Positions 17,332 through 25,278 are shown, counted from the stretch's first letter. The stretch is DNA of 64,000 bases from Hyphomonadaceae bacterium (GCA_019636095.1 JAHBYF010000001.1:372001-436000); one strand, 5' to 3'. The notes: a model not told the origin generated them from the sequence alone. Made by a program: numbers and translations.

Positions 17332-19568
17332 CCGAACCAGGTTGTCCCTCCGGGCTGGCGCCGGCTGAGACACCCGAGTCGCCGCGCGCCGATCCTGCCG
17401 CCTTCGTTCGGCGCAACTCCAGCGGGCAGGATACGCTTGAACTTATGGTGAACGGCGCAAGATGCGCGGGGTGTATCCAGAAGATTGAAAGGGGCTTGCT
17501 CGCGCTTCCAGGCGTCATCGACGCGCGGCTCAATCTTTCCACGTCTCGTCTGCGCGTGGCTTGGTCGCCCGGTGCGCTGGCGCCGTCGGCTATTACCGAT
17601 GCACTGTCACGCATGGGCTATGGAGCGGCGGCGTTCGATCCGGCGGCTGCGATGCGCCAAGTGGATGAGGAGGGCCGCAATCTACTCCGCTACCTCGCGG
17701 TTGCCGGCTTCGCGGCGATGAACATTATGATGTTCTCGGTGCCAGTATGGTCTGGCGACGGGGAGATGGGCGAGGGGACACGGACGCTACTGCATTGGAT
17801 ATCGGCGCTCATTGCCATTCCAGCGGCGCTCTATGCGGCGCAGCCTTTCTTTCGCTCCGCTTGGCAGGCGCTTCGCGTCCGACGCGCAAACATGGACGTA
17901 CCGATTTCGCTGGCTGTGCTCCTGACGCTCGGCATTTCAATCGCCGAGACACTGCAGCAAGGCGAGCATGCCTATTTCGATGGCATTACAATGCTGCTCT
18001 TCTTCCTGCTGATCGGTCGATATCTCGATCATAGGCTGAGAGAACGAGCGCGAACGGCAGCACGTGATCTACTGGCGCTGCAGGCCGTGACGGCGTCTCG
18101 CATTGGTGCGGATGGTCGTGTTGTCGCGATCAGTGCCGGCGAGATTGTGGTTGGCGACAGTCTCGTACTCGCCGCAGGCGATCGCGCGCCCGTGGATGGC
18201 GTTGTTTTGGAGGGCGTGTCAGAGCTCGATAGTTCGATGCTGACCGGCGAAACGATTCCGCATGCGGCTCGCGTGGGCAGTGCGATTCACGCCGGCGTGA
18301 TCAATCTGAGCCAGCGATTGGTCATTCGTGCTACGGCGCGTGCCCAAGATTCATCGGTCGCCGAGTTGGCGCGTCTCATCGAGGCGGGTGAGCAGGGGCG
18401 GGCGCGTTTCGTCCGTCTCGCAGAGAAAGCCGCCGCGCTTTATGTACCGGTCGTCCATTCGTTGGCGCTGGTGACATTCTTGGCTTGGTTGTTCGGGCCG
18501 TCGCTGTTGAGGCTGGGCGGGTTTGACGTTAGCGATGTGGGTCTAGGCGTGGCGCTCCTGAATGCGGTGGCTGTCCTCATCATTACATGCCCCTGCGCAT
18601 TGGGTCTCGCCGTCCCGGCGGTGCAAGTGGTCGCCACCGGACGTCTGTTCAAGCGTGGCGTGTTGGTGAAGTCGGGCGACGCACTGGAGCGCTTGGCGCA
18701 AGTCGACGTGGCGGTCTTCGACAAGACTGGGACGTTGACGCTCGGCAAGCCGCGCCTGGTGAGCGATCTCGCGCCGGAGGTGCTGCAAGCGGCGGCGGCG
18801 TTGGCGCGTGTCTCGCGCCATCCTTTGTCGCGGGCGTTGGTTGAAGCCGCGGGCCCTGGTGTCGCGGCCAAAGACGCGCGCGAAGTCGCCGGCGAGGGCG
18901 TCGAGGCAGGCGGGATGCGGCTGGGTCGGCGCGCGTTCGCCGCGCCCAATTGTGAGGATGCTTCCGACGACGCAGCTGAGCTCTGGTTCTCGAATGGGAA
19001 TACGCCTCCCGAGCGTTTTGCGTTCGTGGACGCGCTTCGCGCTGACGCGGTGCAAACCATCGCAGCTCTGCGCGCGCGCGGTATCGCTGTTGAGCTCATC
19101 TCGGGCGATCGGCCCGTGGCGGTGGAGGCTGCCGCGCGCGAGGCTGGCATCGAGTACTGGTCCGGCGCTGCTTCGCCTGCGGACAAGACTGCGCGTCTCG
19201 CAGCGTTGCGCGCCGAAGGCAAGAAGCCGCTGATGATCGGTGACGGACTCAACGACGCTGCGGCGCTCGCCGCCGCGTACGCGTCTGCCTCGCCCGGAAC
19301 CGCCCTCGAAGCCAGTCAAGCCGCATCGGATATTGTGCTGCAGGGCGCGCAGCTCATGCCGCTCGTGGAAGCTATCGATGTCGCCAAGATGGCGCGCACG
19401 CGGACGCTGGAGAATATTCAATTCTCCGCGCTCTACAATATCGTTGCCGCGCCACTCGCGGCGGCTGGGTTTCTCACGCCGTTGATCGCAGCGCTGGCAA
19501 TGTCCGGCTCGTCGCTGATCGTGACGTTGAACGCACTGCGCCTGCAATTGCGCTGGAGCCGCATATGA
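17316..19568 (+). CDS. ccoI: Copper-exporting P1B-type ATPase CcoI/FixI
   Basis: A 750-residue heavy-metal P-type ATPase supplying copper for cbb3 oxidase assembly. It has an N-terminal metal-binding domain with C50-A-G-C53, about eight helices, the intramembrane C425-P426-C427 motif, phosphorylated Asp469 in DKTGTLT, SRHPLS as the ATP-binding HP motif and GDGLNDAAAL. Start overlaps ccoH; end overlaps ccoS by 4 bp. Confidence 0.95.
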   Translation: MALALTEPGCPSGLAPAETPESPRADPAAFVRRNSSGQDTLELMVNGARCAGCIQKIERGLLALPGVIDARLNLSTSRLRVAWSPGALAPSAITDALSRMGYGAAAFDPAAAMRQVDEEGRNLLRYLAVAGFAAMNIMMFSVPVWSGDGEMGEGTRTLLHWISALIAIPAALYAAQPFFRSAWQALRVRRANMDVPISLAVLLTLGISIAETLQQGEHAYFDGITMLLFFLLIGRYLDHRLRERARTAARDLLALQAVTASRIGADGRVVAISAGEIVVGDSLVLAAGDRAPVDGVVLEGVSELDSSMLTGETIPHAARVGSAIHAGVINLSQRLVIRATARAQDSSVAELARLIEAGEQGRARFVRLAEKAAALYVPVVHSLALVTFLAWLFGPSLLRLGGFDVSDVGLGVALLNAVAVLIITCPCALGLAVPAVQVVATGRLFKRGVLVKSGDALERLAQVDVAVFDKTGTLTLGKPRLVSDLAPEVLQAAAALARVSRHPLSRALVEAAGPGVAAKDAREVAGEGVEAGGMRLGRRAFAAPNCEDASDDAAELWFSNGNTPPERFAFVDALRADAVQTIAALRARGIAVELISGDRPVAVEAAAREAGIEYWSGAASPADKTARLAALRAEGKKPLMIGDGLNDAAALAAAYASASPGTALEASQAASDIVLQGAQLMPLVEAIDVAKMARTRTLENIQFSALYNIVAAPLAAAGFLTPLIAALAMSGSSLIVTLNALRLQLRWSRI

Positions 19569-19720
19569 ATGTCATGATCGTGCTGATCCCGATTGCACTG
19601 TTCATGGCGGCGGTAGGGCTCGCCGCGTTCTTTTGGAGTCTGCGCTCGGGCCAGTTCGAAGATCTCGAAGGCGCCGCGCATCGGGTGCTGATCACCGATG
19701 ACGACGACGTCGCCAGCTGA
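19565..19720 (+). CDS. ccoS: cbb3-type oxidase assembly protein CcoS
   Basis: A 51-residue protein with one membrane helix (residues 3-23) and the CcoS signature FWSLRSGQFEDLEGAA-HRVL. It is needed for cofactor insertion into the cbb3 oxidase. ATGA overlap with ccoI. It ends the ccoGHIS operon. Confidence 0.93.
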   Translation: MNVMIVLIPIALFMAAVGLAAFFWSLRSGQFEDLEGAAHRVLITDDDDVAS

Positions 19721-19771
19721 TGTTCGCGCCACGTCAGCGCGACGCTTTGTCCATGCGAGCGCGCGCTAGAT

Positions 19772-19785
19772 TTGATCCGGCTCAA
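19772..19785. promoter_or_regulatory. FNR/FixK box upstream of ompW
   Basis: TTGAT-CCGG-CTCAA, 9 of 10 arm bases match the consensus. Its centre lies 62 bp before the ompW start. OmpW is an FNR target in enteric bacteria, which supports the assignment. Confidence 0.65.
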
Positions 19786-19840
19786 ATTCAGAAAGTGACA
19801 CCGGCGTCATTCTGATCCCGTTGAAGTGCAGGGGTCTTGG

Positions 19841-20446
19841 ATGGGTAAATTTGGAATGGCTGCGCTCGCGGCGATGGCGGCCTTTACACTCGCGGCGCCC
19901 GCGCAGGCCGGAGTGCTGGAGAACTTCCAGGTGAAATTCGGCATTTCGGGAATTCTGCCGGACGAAAGCGGCGATCCGATCGACGTCGATATCTCCAACG
20001 AATACGTGCCGTCGCTTCAGATCGAGTATTTTTTCAACGACCATGTTTCGGCGGAGCTACTTTGCTGCGTCGCCACACATGATGTCACTGCAGCCAGCGG
20101 AACGATTGATCTCGGCGAGGTCACGCACTTCCCGCCAACGGTGACATTGAAATATCGTTGGACCGACTTCGGACAGTTTGAGCCGTATGTCGGCGCGGGC
20201 GTCAACTTTACCGCGTTCATCGACAGCAATCCGCCAGCTGGGCGCCATGTCGAATACGACTCGTCTGTGGGGCCAGCGCTTCAAGCAGGCGTGGATTATC
20301 GCATCGACGAGCATTGGGGCGTGAACTTCGATGTGCGCCGCATCTGGATCAATACCGATGTCAACATTTCAGGCGACATTACCGCGTCCGATGAAGTCGA
20401 CATCAACCCATGGGTTGTCTCGACCTCGATCGCCTATCGTTTCTAG
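19841..20446 (+). CDS. ompW: OmpW-family outer membrane protein
   Basis: About 201 residues with a signal peptide (cleavage near PAQA-GVLEN) and an eight-stranded barrel pattern: QVKFGISGILPD, VPSLQIEYFFNDHVSAEL, PPTVTLKYRW, EPYVGAGVNFTAF, WGVNFDVRRIW, and a C-terminal Phe (STSIAYRF) as required for barrel insertion. OmpW proteins form small hydrophobic channels in the outer membrane. The ATG at 19841 follows AGGGG; the upstream GTG at 19826 is less likely. Placed after the cco cluster with its own FNR-like box. Confidence 0.92.
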   Translation: MGKFGMAALAAMAAFTLAAPAQAGVLENFQVKFGISGILPDESGDPIDVDISNEYVPSLQIEYFFNDHVSAELLCCVATHDVTAASGTIDLGEVTHFPPTVTLKYRWTDFGQFEPYVGAGVNFTAFIDSNPPAGRHVEYDSSVGPALQAGVDYRIDEHWGVNFDVRRIWINTDVNISGDITASDEVDINPWVVSTSIAYRF

Positions 20447-20461
20447 CGAAGGAAAGACGAA

Positions 20462-20557
20462 ATGACACTTGATCCGTTCATCTGGCTTTCCATCGGCGTG
20501 GTGACGGCCTTCGGATTAGTGCTCGGCTGGGCGACCTGGATTACGCGCGGACGCTGA
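20462..20557 (+). CDS. 31-residue single-helix membrane protein
   Basis: A 31-residue peptide (MTLDPFIWLS, then a hydrophobic helix, ending WITRGR) preceded by GAAGGA at a good distance and starting 15 bp after ompW. Size and layout (acidic short head, one helix, basic tail) resemble small respiratory subunits such as CydX or CcoM, but the sequence matches neither by eye. It is followed by a strong terminator, so it is the last gene of the cco-ompW transcript. Too short for the usual gene calling. Confidence 0.6.
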   Translation: MTLDPFIWLSIGVVTAFGLVLGWATWITRGR

Positions 20558-20581
20558 CGTCACGCGTAGCTCAGCCAACTA

Positions 20582-20620
20582 GCGGCCGGTGTCTCCCGGG
20601 GACGCCGGTCGCTTTCTCTT
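20582..20620 (+). terminator. Rho-independent terminator after the ompW/31-residue genes
   Basis: A 12-bp stem with two G-T pairs (GCGGCCGGTGTC with GACGCCGGTCGC), a TCCCGGG loop and a pyrimidine tail TTTCTCTT. It closes the plus-strand cco-ompW transcript. Confidence 0.75.
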
Positions 20621-20636
20621 CCAGACAACGCCGCGC

Positions 20637-20650
20637 TTGATTTGAATCAA
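20637..20650. promoter_or_regulatory. Perfect FNR/FixK box with no obvious intact target
   Basis: TTGAT-TTGA-ATCAA matches the consensus at all ten arm bases. It follows the terminator. The nearest plus-strand start is an ATG at 20713, preceded by GGGAG, but its frame has only 50 codons and runs into the end of the convergent gene. Confidence 0.75.
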
Positions 20651-20728
20651 TGCTCTGCAGCCGCGCTTGTGCCCTCCTAAAGCTGACGTCAGCGTCATTT
20701 TCGGGAGTGAGTCATGCGTGTCAAGGCG

Positions 20729-20758
20729 ACTGGTTGCGAGGTCGCGGTCGCAACCAGT
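20729..20758. other. Perfect 11-bp inverted repeat
   Basis: ACTGGTTGCGA and TCGCAACCAGT separated by 8 bases. It lies just past the stop of the minus-strand gene at 20781 and may be a terminator for it, but no T tract follows on that strand. It also lies inside the 50-codon plus-strand frame that starts at 20713. Confidence 0.5.
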
Positions 20759-20780
20759 GAGCCCGACGCGCCGCGCTTCA

Positions 20781-21575
20781 CTATTGGCGCCGCAGCAAGA
20801 GCTGAGCGCTCCACGGCAGTGCGTCGTTCGGGCGATCGCTGCAATGGTATGACCCATTCACTGTGAGAAAATCGCCTGCGATCTGGCCGGCGTAGTCACA
20901 AGTGCGTCCGCTTGGGTCGGTACGGTGCACTTGCACATGGCCCGTGCCGCTTTCGACCGTGATAAACAAATCGGCGCGCGCGCTCTCTCGGTCATGAGCC
21001 CAATGCGCTGCGAAATGGCCGTCTGGATTTTCGGGATTCACGGGTGTCCAAGTGCCGTGCCAACTGCCCTCAGTTTCGCGCCAGGGCGCGGCGAGATAGA
21101 TCAAGCTGTTGCTGAAGGAAGGTTGATCGTTTGCCGAGGCAGGGATGTTCGAACCGACCGATGCTCGCCACGGCATAGGCGTACGCGCCCAATCGCAGGT
21201 GTAATTTCCGCTGACGATCGTGCGCGCGGTGTTGAACGTGCCGCGATAGGTACAGTGCTGACCATTCGGCTGCGTGCGCGTGATAATGGCAATCTGGTCA
21301 GAGACCCGGACCTGCAACGTGGCGCCCTCTGTTTGGCGGCGCAGACGCCAACTGGCAGTGAAGGCGCCATCAGCATCGCTTGGGTGTGTCGGTGTCCAGA
21401 TCCCGCGCCATTCCCCCTCGGTTTCGTACCAAGTCTGACGAAGGCGAGGATCGTTCATTTCACCCTTCGCGTGGACAACGTCGTCATTCGGTGGCGTTTG
21501 GCTGTAGGCGCCTGCCATGAAGCCGAGAGCAACCACGGCCAGAGCCATTGTGCCCGACAAAAGTCTGATCAACAT
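20781..21575 (-). CDS. Exported protein with two tandem copies of one domain
   Basis: A 264-residue protein with a signal peptide (to about AYS-Q). Two halves repeat the same pattern: ETEGEWRGIWTP, ASWRLRR, HCTYRG, GNYTCD, PMPWRA in the first and ETEGSWHGTWTP, AHWAHDR, TCDYAG, GSYHCS, ALPWSA in the second. Each half has a cysteine pair likely to form a disulfide in the periplasm. I do not recognise the fold; a small beta-barrel is plausible. It has its own transcription unit. Confidence 0.75.
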   Translation of the reverse strand: MLIRLLSGTMALAVVALGFMAGAYSQTPPNDDVVHAKGEMNDPRLRQTWYETEGEWRGIWTPTHPSDADGAFTASWRLRRQTEGATLQVRVSDQIAIITRTQPNGQHCTYRGTFNTARTIVSGNYTCDWARTPMPWRASVGSNIPASANDQPSFSNSLIYLAAPWRETEGSWHGTWTPVNPENPDGHFAAHWAHDRESARADLFITVESGTGHVQVHRTDPSGRTCDYAGQIAGDFLTVNGSYHCSDRPNDALPWSAQLLLRRQ

Positions 21576-21691
21576 CTCGGATGCCTCCGGCCCGGAAACT
21601 AGCGCAGTCGATCCTGCTGTCTATCGTTTTTGGCTGAGGGCCAATCGTGTTGCCTGTGGCGCCTCGGCGATTCCAGCTTGCGCTGCGATCT

Positions 21692-21720
21692 CGCGGGGCT
21701 GAACGAACGTCAGCCCCGCG
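21692..21720 (-). terminator. Hairpin downstream of the S41-like peptidase gene
   Basis: An 11-bp perfect stem (CGCGGGGCTGA with TCAGCCCCGCG) around a 7-base loop, 20 bases past the stop of the minus-strand peptidase gene. No T run follows, so termination may be Rho-assisted. Confidence 0.5.
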
Positions 21721-21739
21721 CTTGTTCAGGAGGCACGTG

Positions 21740-23104
21740 TCAGCGCTGCAGCGAGGCGCGAATGGCTTCCATAGCTGGATCGCGTTTGGCGAGGTAGTCT
21801 CGCCAAGTTGTCGGCACGAAGAGTGTGGGGTGAAGCGAACCGATGATCAGATGAAAGCGGCGATTTTCGCGCCGGCAGAGTGGCTGTCCCGCGCAGCCAG
21901 TGGCATGGTCATACAAGCCATCGGTGTAGCGCAGGCAGTACCCCGAATTCGGCGCGCAAACCACGCCGCCTTCGGAATAGAAGCGCGAACGGTCGCTCAT
22001 GTCCTCGCCTACCAACGTGGCTCGATCACCCGCTGCGTTGAGCAAGATTGCAGCTGAGCCGATGCCGGCGGAGAACGTATAGCGGCCCACGATGACGAAC
22101 AGGCGCCCATTCTCACCAAGGTAGCGCGGAAGCCGTTCGAAAAAATCGGCGGTTATGGTCATGTCGCCACCGCTATCGACGCGCAGATCCACGATGATAT
22201 TTCGCGGATGGTTTTGGCGTAAGGCTCTTTCGGCTCTTGTCGCAAACTGGCGCGCATCGCGGTCCGCATCGTTGGATTTGAGTTCGAGGTATACAGCGTC
22301 AAGGTCTTGCAAGGGGACGGCGCGATTGTAGCTGTCGCTGTCGCGCAGATAGAGTGGCAAGTCTTCAGTGGAGATCGCCGTCGCCCACGCTGTTGTATCC
22401 TCGCCGATCGGTTCCGGTGACCACCAACGCGACGGCCACCAAGCGCTCGCTCCAAGTGTCGCGCGGGGTACGGTAGCGATATTTCGTTCGACCTCGGTTC
22501 CGTCTGTCAGTGTCACGCGAACCAACACACTGCTCGTGGTGTCTGCCAATCCCGCGGCCACGAGCATACTCGGCGTGCTCAACAAGGACGGTGCGAGGAT
22601 GTTACGGCGCGTGGCGGGGCCGCCGTAATATTGTCGGAAGGCGTCCATCACCTCGGCCGCAGGACGACCGTTGATTGCGGTTATTTCGCCGCCCGCGAGG
22701 TCTTCGTTTGGCGGCAATGCGCGCAGGATCACCAAACCCGCATCGTCGAACCAGGTGATGACAAGCGGTAGCCGTGGGCCGGGATCGTACGAATGACCGA
22801 TACCGGCAATGGAATGAGCGTTGTCGGCGAGCGCCGCGACGCGGGCGAACCCCAAGAATAACTGCGCGTCGGAGAGGCTTCCCGCCCGGCTCTCAAGTTG
22901 ATCAATATAACGTTCTGCTGCAGCGCGAGAATTCTGGGTGAATGCCTGCTCACGCGGAAGGTAGTGCTGACGCAGAAACGTTATGTCCTCTCGTTGGCGG
23001 TCCGCAAGGTCTTGTGCTTGTGTTGAGCACGGCGCAGCCCACGCCGACATGGCTAGAAATCCGGCTGTCAGCGCGCCTCTGGCCCAAAGCATCTTCATGA
23101 TCAA
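21740..23104 (-). CDS. S41-family (tail-specific protease-like) exported peptidase
   Basis: A 454-residue protein with a signal peptide (cleavage near AWA-APC or TQA-Q). The C-terminal half has the S41 core: NIIVDLRVDSGGDMT, then FVIVGRYTFSAGIGSAAIL, in which Ser of FSAG is at the nucleophile position. The usual PDZ domain is not evident; a PDZ-like segment may lie around 125-160 (LPLVITWF to EITAINGRPA). The C-terminal part has two cysteine pairs. GGGAG precedes the ATG. It follows a membrane-anchored winged-helix regulator on the same strand. Confidence 0.75.
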   Translation of the reverse strand: MIMKMLWARGALTAGFLAMSAWAAPCSTQAQDLADRQREDITFLRQHYLPREQAFTQNSRAAAERYIDQLESRAGSLSDAQLFLGFARVAALADNAHSIAGIGHSYDPGPRLPLVITWFDDAGLVILRALPPNEDLAGGEITAINGRPAAEVMDAFRQYYGGPATRRNILAPSLLSTPSMLVAAGLADTTSSVLVRVTLTDGTEVERNIATVPRATLGASAWWPSRWWSPEPIGEDTTAWATAISTEDLPLYLRDSDSYNRAVPLQDLDAVYLELKSNDADRDARQFATRAERALRQNHPRNIIVDLRVDSGGDMTITADFFERLPRYLGENGRLFVIVGRYTFSAGIGSAAILLNAAGDRATLVGEDMSDRSRFYSEGGVVCAPNSGYCLRYTDGLYDHATGCAGQPLCRRENRRFHLIIGSLHPTLFVPTTWRDYLAKRDPAMEAIRASLQR

Positions 23105-23209
23105 TCTCCCTATCTGCGCATGTTGCGCAGAAGGTTGATGCGGAGGCTTGGGCCGAAATGGTGCGTAGAGAGAAGTCCGAACCTATACGAAGAGAAGCGA
23201 AGGTCTGTT

Positions 23210-23704
23210 TCAACGAGGCAGCGAAGAAACCACGGGGATCAAGGCATCGAGCAGCACCTTGAGGGCAGTCGCCACCAGCAGGAGCAGCACGCCGATTGCC
23301 GCCAGCTTGCCGTAAGAGACTTCATTCAGCACTTGGAGTCCGACCTTCGAGCCCTCAGCTTTCCCCAGCGGCGACGGTGAAACCGCGACCAACCTGTACC
23401 CGCGGCGCGGCACCGTTTGGATCAAGCTTGGGTTTTTGGGGTCATCGCCGACGGCTTGTCGTGCTTCGCTGACCAAACGGTTCAATGCGGCGTCGGCGAT
23501 CAGCGGGTCGTCCCTCCAAAGGGCGGCAATGAGGGCGGCCCGCTCGATAGTTTCTCCGGGTGCACGCGCCAGTTCGGCAAGAAGGCGCGCCACCAGGGGC
23601 GAAACCGAAGCTTCGCCGTGCGGACCCGACAAGCGGCGGCTCACCGTATCAAGTGTGAACGCGCCAAATTCGATAGAAAGAGGCGACGACGGGATGGGGG
23701 CCAT
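23210..23704 (-). CDS. CadC-like winged-helix regulator with a membrane anchor
   Basis: A 164-residue protein. Residues about 10-105 form an OmpR/PhoB-type winged helix (FGAFTLDTVSRRLSG, LAELARAPGETIERAALIAALW, LNRLVSEARQAVGDDPKNP, IQTVPRRGYRLVA). A single hydrophobic helix follows at about 135-155 with a very short tail, so there is no large sensor domain, unlike CadC or ToxR. It lies 105 bp upstream of the S41-like peptidase gene, same strand, and may control it. Confidence 0.8.
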   Translation of the reverse strand: MAPIPSSPLSIEFGAFTLDTVSRRLSGPHGEASVSPLVARLLAELARAPGETIERAALIAALWRDDPLIADAALNRLVSEARQAVGDDPKNPSLIQTVPRRGYRLVAVSPSPLGKAEGSKVGLQVLNEVSYGKLAAIGVLLLLVATALKVLLDALIPVVSSLPR

Positions 23705-23862
23705 CGCGGCTAGTTACGCTACCCAAGTGTTCGGGACAACGACCGCTCCTGGCGATGCTGGGTTGGTCTAGCCGGCCTACTAAAATAAGCGGCGCCACGG
23801 CTCGCTTCGCCGCACTGCAACATTTATGGTGACAGCGCAGGCGGAGTGTGCTTTCAATGCAG

Positions 23863-23920
23863 TCGCGCCGATTTGATGCTCAGCTTGCGGGCGCGTTAAA
23901 AATACAGCTAAAGCGAAGGA
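23863..23920 (+). promoter_or_regulatory. SAM-II riboswitch
   Basis: The sequence has the SAM-II layout: P1 stem CGCGCC (23864-23869) with GGCGCG (23890-23895), GATTTGA at the start of the loop, TTGC before the 3' strand, then TTAAAAATACAGCTAAAG and GAAGGAG. The conserved AUUU, AUUGC-like and AUAAAUGUAGCUAAA-type segments of the metX class match closely. It should bind S-adenosylmethionine and reduce expression of the downstream methionine genes by masking the ribosome site or stopping transcription. Confidence 0.82.
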
Positions 23921-23933
23921 GCAGCTCGCACCG

Positions 23934-23954
23934 GCGGGCAGTGTCCTTGCCCGC
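23934..23954 (+). other. Hairpin between the SAM-II aptamer and the first gene
   Basis: A 7-bp perfect stem (GCGGGCA with TGCCCGC) around GTGTCCT, 14 bases past the aptamer. No T tract follows. It may be part of the riboswitch expression platform or a Rho-dependent site. Confidence 0.4.
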
Positions 23955-24004
23955 AAGCGCCTCTCAAACATCGTCGCGGAACGTGTTGAAGAAGGCGTAC
24001 GCGC

Positions 24005-24337
24005 ATGGCTTACGAGGCATCGAAACCTCGTCCTAATCAAAGCGATGAAGACGATTTCTGTCTTCCTGGACTGGAACTGCAGCATGAGTTGCTGCTGACG
24101 TTGCGCGATTGGGCGAGCGCGGTTTCCATTCTGCAAACTTTATCCGAAGCGGGCGCAGAACTGCATGCGCTTTCGATCAACCCGCAGGCAGGCGCGTTTG
24201 TGCTCAAGTGCCGCGTGAAGGCGATCTCGGCGCGTCGCGCGCGAGCTTTCGTGTCGGACCTAGGTGCATTCGCGTCGGGTGCGGCATGCGTCGAACACCT
24301 CATCCTTGCCAAGGCGCCTAACAATGCTTGCGCTTAA
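24005..24337 (+). CDS. Small ACT-like protein of the methionine operon
   Basis: A 110-residue soluble protein between the SAM-II riboswitch and metX. After a polar head, residues 27-100 (QHELLLTLRDWASAVSILQ, ELHALSINPQAGAFVLKCRV, ARAFVSDLGAF) have the beta-alpha-beta-beta-alpha-beta pattern of an ACT domain. It overlaps metX by 14 bp. A role in amino-acid sensing or MetX regulation would fit but is inference; I do not know a named homologue. Confidence 0.7.
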   Translation: MAYEASKPRPNQSDEDDFCLPGLELQHELLLTLRDWASAVSILQTLSEAGAELHALSINPQAGAFVLKCRVKAISARRARAFVSDLGAFASGAACVEHLILAKAPNNACA

Positions 24338-25277
24338 GCCAGAGGCGCGCGCGTCAGTGCGCGGAGAGGATTATCTTGTCGATGTGCCGAGCGATTTTCG
24401 CTGCGAAAGTGCCGATGTGCTACCGGACGCGCACGTGCGGCTACGCTTGTATGGTGATGTGCGGCGGCCCTTGGTTGTGGTCTCAGGCGGCATCAGCAGC
24501 GGGCGATTGTTGCACGAGTGGTGGAGCGAGCATGTCGATAACGGAGCTGCGATCGATCTAACGCGGTTTTGCGCTTTGGGCTTTGACTTTGCGCCGACGG
24601 AAGATGTTCGCGTCCGGCTTTCGCCCCGCGACCAGGCGCGGCTGGTGGCCACTGCACTGGATTCACTCGGCGTTGAGCGCGCATTTGCCTGGGTGGGCGC
24701 GTCCTATGGCGCGATGGTTGGCTTCGCGTTCGCGGCGGAGACACCGGAGCGCCTGGAGCGGCTCTGCGCTATTTCGGCTGCGCACAAGCCGGCGGTGTTG
24801 GCGCGCGGATGGCGCGGCGTGCAGCGACGCATCGTGGAGTTTGCGATTTCGCACGGCGTGGCGGAAGAAGGGCTCTCGCTCGCACGGCAATTGGCGATGA
24901 TCACCTATCGCAGCGCCGAGGAATTCGAGGAGCGTTTTCCGGGTGGTGTCGATGCAGGCGGGCGTTCGGATCTCGATCGCTATCTCGTTGCGCGCGGCGA
25001 CTCGTATGTGGGCGCAATGGCGCCGCAACGGTGGCTGTCGTTGAGCGAGGCGATCGACCGGCTTCAGGTTGATCCCGCGCAAGTGCGTGCGACGGTGACC
25101 CTTGCAGGGTGCCCGACAGATCAGATTGCGCCGATTGAGCTGATCCAAGATCTGTCGCGCCACTTGCCGCGTCTCAGCGCGTTGCATGAGCTGCCTTCGC
25201 TCTACGGTCACGACGCGTTTCTGAAAGAACCGGCGAGAGTCGCCGCCATCATCCGTTCATGCCTGGAGGGCGCGTGA
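24324..25277 (+). CDS. metX: MetX-like homoserine O-acyltransferase (alpha/beta hydrolase fold)
   Basis: A 317-residue alpha/beta hydrolase of the homoserine acyltransferase family. The nucleophile elbow is GAS127YGAM; GCPTDQIAP and SLYGHDAF near the end carry the likely catalytic Asp and His. It should acylate homoserine with acetyl- or succinyl-CoA for methionine synthesis. It is shorter than typical MetX (about 370) and the N-terminal part is diverged, so exact acyl donor is open. The ATG at 24324 lies within the end of the ACT-like gene; metB follows 1 bp after its stop, supporting the pathway call. Confidence 0.8.
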   Translation: MLALKPEARASVRGEDYLVDVPSDFRCESADVLPDAHVRLRLYGDVRRPLVVVSGGISSGRLLHEWWSEHVDNGAAIDLTRFCALGFDFAPTEDVRVRLSPRDQARLVATALDSLGVERAFAWVGASYGAMVGFAFAAETPERLERLCAISAAHKPAVLARGWRGVQRRIVEFAISHGVAEEGLSLARQLAMITYRSAEEFEERFPGGVDAGGRSDLDRYLVARGDSYVGAMAPQRWLSLSEAIDRLQVDPAQVRATVTLAGCPTDQIAPIELIQDLSRHLPRLSALHELPSLYGHDAFLKEPARVAAIIRSCLEGA

Positions 25278-25278
25278 T

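Noticed and set aside
18440..19547. Two long minus-strand frames over ccoI
   Set aside because: CcoI is certain from motifs; the antisense frames have no recognisable domain.
24264..24323. Longer metX start at 24264
   Set aside because: The extension lies wholly inside the upstream ACT-like gene and reads as frame-shifted sequence; ATG 24324 is the sensible start.
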